From the NCBI GenBank assembly GCA_035546635.1, contig DASZWJ010000039.1, positions 1 to 57,758 of the forward strand: DNA of 57,758 nucleotides, given 5' to 3'. Shown here piece after piece: positions 54,550-57,758 of this stretch (position 1 is the stretch's first letter; each line of letters starts with the position of its first letter). The notes under the pieces are model-generated. The model saw only the letters and a program-made list of their open reading frames with translations, ran no database searches and was not told the DNA's origin. This DNA comes from Gammaproteobacteria bacterium. GTDB lineage: Bacteria > Pseudomonadota > Gammaproteobacteria > JAURND01. The position numbers and the translations under genes were made by a program.

Positions 54550-55494
54550 ATGCAAGACCAAAAAACCAATCCTTCTTTGCAATCAGAACCATCATCAAGA
54601 ATGCGTTTAAAGAGAAAAATAAGTGATCTGCGCGTTAATAAAATGCAAATACCAGAGTCAAAAAAATTTCGGCATGAAGCTGTGGCGGATGACTTTGAAC
54701 TTTGGCTTAAAAGCATGAAATTGGATGACAGCACGGAAAAGGGCTTGCAGTTAATTCATGCTGCAGCTTTAGATGACTTAGCTAAAATACGTGATTTGAT
54801 AGCACAGATTTCACCTAATCGGGTTTATGTAGGCGGGGTAACTGAAAAACTGCCTAAATCTGGTTATGCCCGTTATCTGAACAGTAGTCCTTTCCACTGG
54901 GCGTGCAGTGATGAGGCTAGAGAATTGTTATGCGACAATATGGATATGAATGTCATTGCATTGGTCGATGGGGAAGGATTGACACCGCTTGCACGATGTG
55001 TCTGTATGAAAGATTTAGCTGGCGTAAAATATTGGGTTTGTAAAGGTGCGATCATTAACAGTGAGGAAGATCCTTTAGGCGTATTGAAGCTGGCGGTGCA
55101 GGATAAAAGTATTTTTGAATATCTATCGTTTCGTGGCGATAGAATTAGAAAGTTAGAGGATTTAAAAAAATTAGAAAAAATTGCCATACAAAAAAATGCG
55201 ACTGAAGCCTTAGAAATCATACGTCAAGAAAGAAGAAATTTGGAGTGGCGGGCTACACTTTCTACCTCGGGGCAGGATAATAAACATCGGCCAGTAGAAG
55301 ATAATCCTGATGGTTCCATTGCTGAAGATGATGAAGCTACGGTGTTAATTCGAACACCAACTCCTCATTACTCTCCTTCTGAGTTACCTAGTTTTTTTGA
55401 GGAACAGCATGAAAAATTTCCCACTACAGAAAGACAAGAGTCAGCACAAGAGAATGACAAATTGCTGCCTGGTTTAGGCAGTCTTCGTGATTAA
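54550..55494 (+). CDS. Ankyrin-repeat-like protein, effector-like
   Basis: The 314-residue protein from ATG at 54550 (a GTG lies 6 bp earlier) has a basic N-terminus and ankyrin-like units at ~60-190: 'GLQLIHAAALDDLAKIRDLIAQ', 'SSPFHWACSDEARELLCDN', 'EGLTPLARCVCMKDLAGVKYWV' and 'DPLGVLKLAVQDKSIFEYL'. The C-terminal third is acidic and disordered ('GSIAEDDEATVLIRTPTP'). No signal peptide. Type IV-secreted ankyrin effectors of Legionellales look like this, but no secretion signal can be proven by eye. It follows the Rpn gene by 27 bp and may be co-transcribed. Confidence 0.78.
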   Translation: MQDQKTNPSLQSEPSSRMRLKRKISDLRVNKMQIPESKKFRHEAVADDFELWLKSMKLDDSTEKGLQLIHAAALDDLAKIRDLIAQISPNRVYVGGVTEKLPKSGYARYLNSSPFHWACSDEARELLCDNMDMNVIALVDGEGLTPLARCVCMKDLAGVKYWVCKGAIINSEEDPLGVLKLAVQDKSIFEYLSFRGDRIRKLEDLKKLEKIAIQKNATEALEIIRQERRNLEWRATLSTSGQDNKHRPVEDNPDGSIAEDDEATVLIRTPTPHYSPSELPSFFEEQHEKFPTTERQESAQENDKLLPGLGSLRD

Positions 55495-55561
55495 CTGTGA
55501 TGACACTGTCGAGATTTCAAATGCAATAGTTGGTAGTTCGGAAATTATTCCCTTTCAAATG

Positions 55562-56521
55562 TTACATTAATAGGCACTTGCTGCCGTCCTTGTTATATTT
55601 ACGTAAGTCATCTTCATTAAGTTCCAACTGTGCATTTTTTGCTACCTGAATTATTTGTTGCAGGTTTTGCTTAATAAACGGTAACGTTAATATTCCAGGT
55701 ATAATGGAATTTTCTTTTATCATGCTTAATACTAATAAATTCCAAAAACCTATGGTTTCCGGGTCGTCTTTATGACGTTTGGGATCAAAAATCGATAATA
55801 TATTTTGATTTATTAAGTAGCCTTCATAAATTTTAGGTGGACTCCACATCATTTCTTTTTCTGTTTGAGGTGTGCGGCGCATTAAAGTTTGGCTAGTTTT
55901 TTCAGCTTTAAACAATAACGCATCATATAGGGGGTGGCAAATAACCGCTGGTTTACCTGGACCTATACTGCCTTTAAAATATTTCGCTGGCTTCGCATCT
56001 TGTGTATGGTCCATACCGTCACTAAGTATTTCTTTTTGCATATCAAAGAGAGCATAAATTTCTTCTTCAAGGAAACTTGTTTCAATGGGAAGACATGGAA
56101 TGCGACTAATAATATCTTCTGGAATTAATTCAACATATTGCTCTAAGGTGTGTAGAAGAGCTCGAATAATCCAATAACTGAATTTCTCTTGTTCGGTTAA
56201 ATTTCGAGGGGGTTGCTTATGTTTTTTTTCTTCATCTTCATCTGATTTTACAGAGGAGTACCAGATTTTTTCAAAATCCTCTAGCGCTTTTTCTAAAACT
56301 GGAACTGCTTTTAATAAACTTGTTTTTGGATATTGACTACCAGTGGCATTTATTTCAGATACAATAGCAGCGATTGCTTCGAAACAGGCAATTGCTTTTG
56401 TTTTATCTTTACTTTCTATCGCTTCTTCTAAAGCTTCCCAAGGAGAAAGTTCTTTACCTGAATCTTGGCTGACAAAAAAACTACTTGAAAAATTTGTATG
56501 TGATTTCTTTTTTTCTTCCAT
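55562..56521 (-). CDS. Unknown helical protein ending in a CaaX box (CLLM), effector-like
   Basis: The 319-residue protein begins MEEKKKSHTNFSSSFFVSQD and is largely helical, with a charged loop 'SDEDEEKKHKQPPRN' (~93-107) and a central 'GSIGPGKPAVICHPLYDALLF'. No signal peptide or membrane span is seen. Its last four residues are C-L-L-M after a Lys, a textbook CaaX box; Met at the last position favours farnesyltransferase. Bacteria have no prenyltransferase of this type, so such a motif is meaningful only in a host cell, as shown for several Legionella effectors. The remaining sequence gives no family. Confidence 0.8.
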   Translation of the reverse strand: MEEKKKSHTNFSSSFFVSQDSGKELSPWEALEEAIESKDKTKAIACFEAIAAIVSEINATGSQYPKTSLLKAVPVLEKALEDFEKIWYSSVKSDEDEEKKHKQPPRNLTEQEKFSYWIIRALLHTLEQYVELIPEDIISRIPCLPIETSFLEEEIYALFDMQKEILSDGMDHTQDAKPAKYFKGSIGPGKPAVICHPLYDALLFKAEKTSQTLMRRTPQTEKEMMWSPPKIYEGYLINQNILSIFDPKRHKDDPETIGFWNLLVLSMIKENSIIPGILTLPFIKQNLQQIIQVAKNAQLELNEDDLRKYNKDGSKCLLM

Positions 56522-56881
56522 TATCTAGCCTCTATTGCTGGTTCTAACCTTAAGGTTTTATTAAGAGCCATGATTTTAACTTAAATTTTTATAGAGTGCC
56601 ATGGTTATTCTTTAAACAAATTTAATGCCTCCCCTCCCTGCCGGCGCGTTGCCTCATCATTTTACCTAACTTTAGGAGGCTCCAACGTTGACTCAGAAAT
56701 CACCTAACCCAAATAAGTAAAAATTTTATAGTAATATTATCAATATTATCTGTGGGCGAAGTGTGGGTAAGGTTGTGGGCGACAGGGTGGAAAACAGGGA
56801 TGTTTTACACGCTTCGTCCATCATCCTTATCCACACGCCTCGAAGAGTCGTCCACAGATTCCTTTATGATCTTAGCAAAAT
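56522..56881. other. Intergenic region with DnaA-box-like cluster and AT-rich stretch (candidate origin or transposon end)
   Basis: 56710-56752 is an A+T tract (TTTTATAGTAATATTATCAATATTAT). It is followed by CTGTGGGCG, TGTGGGTAA (56762-56770, one mismatch to a DnaA box), TTGTGGGCG, a perfect DnaA box TTATCCACA (56827-56835) and GTCCACAGA. The outer sequences ATCTGTGGGCGA and TCGTCCACAGAT are near-inverted. Either an origin-like DnaA-binding region or the subterminal repeats of the adjoining transposable element would give this picture. Confidence 0.5.
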
Positions 56882-57758
56882 TCATAACTTCTTTCTCGGG
56901 TTTTTATTGACCGAAGTATATCTGAAAATATTCTTTATTTTCCTCTCTATTGATTTTTTTAATTCAAACGGATTCAAAGTTTCGTGCAGCAACTCTTTCT
57001 GCACTTTAATTTCATTATCAACCTGCGGAGACTCTAATAACCTTTGATAGGGTGTTTTAGCCTTCTCATATTTGCGTCGATATTTTGAGTTGATTTTTTC
57101 TTTTGATAACAATTTTTGTGATGGCATAAAATGATTCTGATACAAACTCCATTCATTTTGGTATACATCGTTCATCAAACCAACCAAGCGACGATCGTCA
57201 AATCGATCATAGCCAAATAAATGTCGCACATGGGTCCAGTTTTTCTGCTCTACATGCGCATTATCATTTTTTCGATACGGTCTTGAACGTGTCATGTTCA
57301 CGCCTTGCGTTCTACCCTCAGTAAAATATCTCACCAAGTGCCAATTTAAAAATTCACTCCCATTATCACAATCAAAGCCTAATAGCTGAAAAGGCAGCTT
57401 TTTTTCAATGTCTCTAATTTGGTTTACCACCCCTTCGGCACCCTTATTCCATACCGCTCTAATCTCAGTCCAACCTGTTTTAATATCCGTCAGGGTGATG
57501 CTCCAAATAAATTCTCCCGCCAGCGAATTGCCACAATGCGCTACACTATCTGCTTCCATGAAGCCTGGACAAGTGACATCCCAATGGTCTGTCTTGATGG
57601 GTATTTGGTTCTTGAGTAAATAGCCTGGTTTCGTTCCACATAGACCCCGTCTCTTATATTTTATTTTGCTGGACTTCAGTAGACGGTCAAGCGTCGCGGG
57701 ACTCATCTTGAGTAGCTTTGCTTTTATATCCGCAGATAACAAGCCATAATTATCCTCA
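56882..57758 (-). CDS. DDE (integrase-core) transposase, 5' end beyond the window
   Basis: The frame is open through the right edge, so at least 291 residues of the C-terminal part are visible. An integrase catalytic core is seen: first Asp in 'FMEADSVAHCG', second in 'LLGFDCDNGSEFLNWHLV', Glu in 'RKNDNAHVEQKNWTHVRHLF', followed by 'FGYDRFDDRRLVGLMNDVY' and a basic tail. The N-terminal part shows a helix 'KMSPATLDRLLKSS', part of a DNA-binding region. This fits non-classical integrase-type IS transposases (rve core). A fragment of the same family lies at 38090-38200. Confidence 0.9.
   Translation of the reverse strand, partial: EDNYGLLSADIKAKLLKMSPATLDRLLKSSKIKYKRRGLCGTKPGYLLKNQIPIKTDHWDVTCPGFMEADSVAHCGNSLAGEFIWSITLTDIKTGWTEIRAVWNKGAEGVVNQIRDIEKKLPFQLLGFDCDNGSEFLNWHLVRYFTEGRTQGVNMTRSRPYRKNDNAHVEQKNWTHVRHLFGYDRFDDRRLVGLMNDVYQNEWSLYQNHFMPSQKLLSKEKINSKYRRKYEKAKTPYQRLLESPQVDNEIKVQKELLHETLNPFELKKSIERKIKNIFRYTSVNKNPRKKL

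Overview
The window looks like a chromosomal segment of a gammaproteobacterium, most likely a host-associated member of the Legionellales (Legionella/Coxiella relatives). Grounds: the translation operon order thrS-infC-rpmI-rplT-pheS-pheT-ihfA-merR; kdsB (LPS) and murC-murB-ddl; a tmRNA encoding the tag ANDENFAVAA; an IcmL/DotI-family secreted protein of the Dot/Icm type IV secretion lineage; and many proteins with eukaryotic-like or effector-like features (ankyrin repeats, TPR, a papain-like C58-type protease domain, a C-terminal CaaX box, giant Ser-rich helical proteins). The species cannot be named from this window.

Layout. 1-1280: 5' end of a vgrG-like gene (type VI secretion spike) leaving the window, then decayed sequence with an IS4-type transposase remnant and a frameshifted SDR dehydrogenase pseudogene. 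1282-11348: tsaD, thrS, infC (AUU start), rpmI, rplT, pheS, pheT, ihfA and a MerR regulator, with two lineage-specific genes (a secreted Pro-rich protein and a small acidic-tailed membrane protein) wedged on either side of pheS. 11466-13621: tRNA-Pro(GGG), a DUF559 nuclease gene bounded by long inverted repeats and a 43-bp tandem array, then ycaR-kdsB. 13731-28808: accessory island holding four large helical, effector-like proteins that share a recurring 'FLxxCxxA' module, interrupted by a complete IS4-family element, an Rpn-family nuclease and mnmA.

29290-34083: pterin dehydratase, murC, murB, ddl and an alpha/beta hydrolase. 34210-38091: a membrane protein, a structured leader, a DUF3050 heme-oxygenase-like protein, ssrA (tmRNA), then debris of an integrated element (BRO-N fragment, integrase-arm-like direct repeats) and a Phd/PIN toxin-antitoxin pair with a visible operator palindrome. 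38182-42607: TPR protein, C58-like protease fused to ankyrin repeats, and a small coiled-coil protein. 42812-47179: def, csaA-like, ybiT (ABC-F), small membrane protein, yfcH. 47351-52704: xylose locus on the minus strand (sugar porter, xylB, an IcmL-like gene, xylA) whose intergenic junctions carry three copies of the same ~150-bp palindromic element. 52888-57758: an SDR protein lacking the usual Tyr/Lys pair, a second Rpn nuclease, an ankyrin-like protein, a protein ending in the prenylation-type motif CLLM, a cluster of DnaA-box-like sequences beside an AT-rich stretch, and a DDE transposase running off the end.

Dispersed hairpin families are prominent: family A (core CCTCTCCCACAAGGGGAGAGG), family B (core GCACGTCGTCCCGG) and the palindromic family C of the xylose region. 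They have contributed coding sequence at the C-termini of ThrRS and YfcH. No CRISPR array, rRNA or known riboswitch was seen. All functional statements come from motif reading; no database search was possible.
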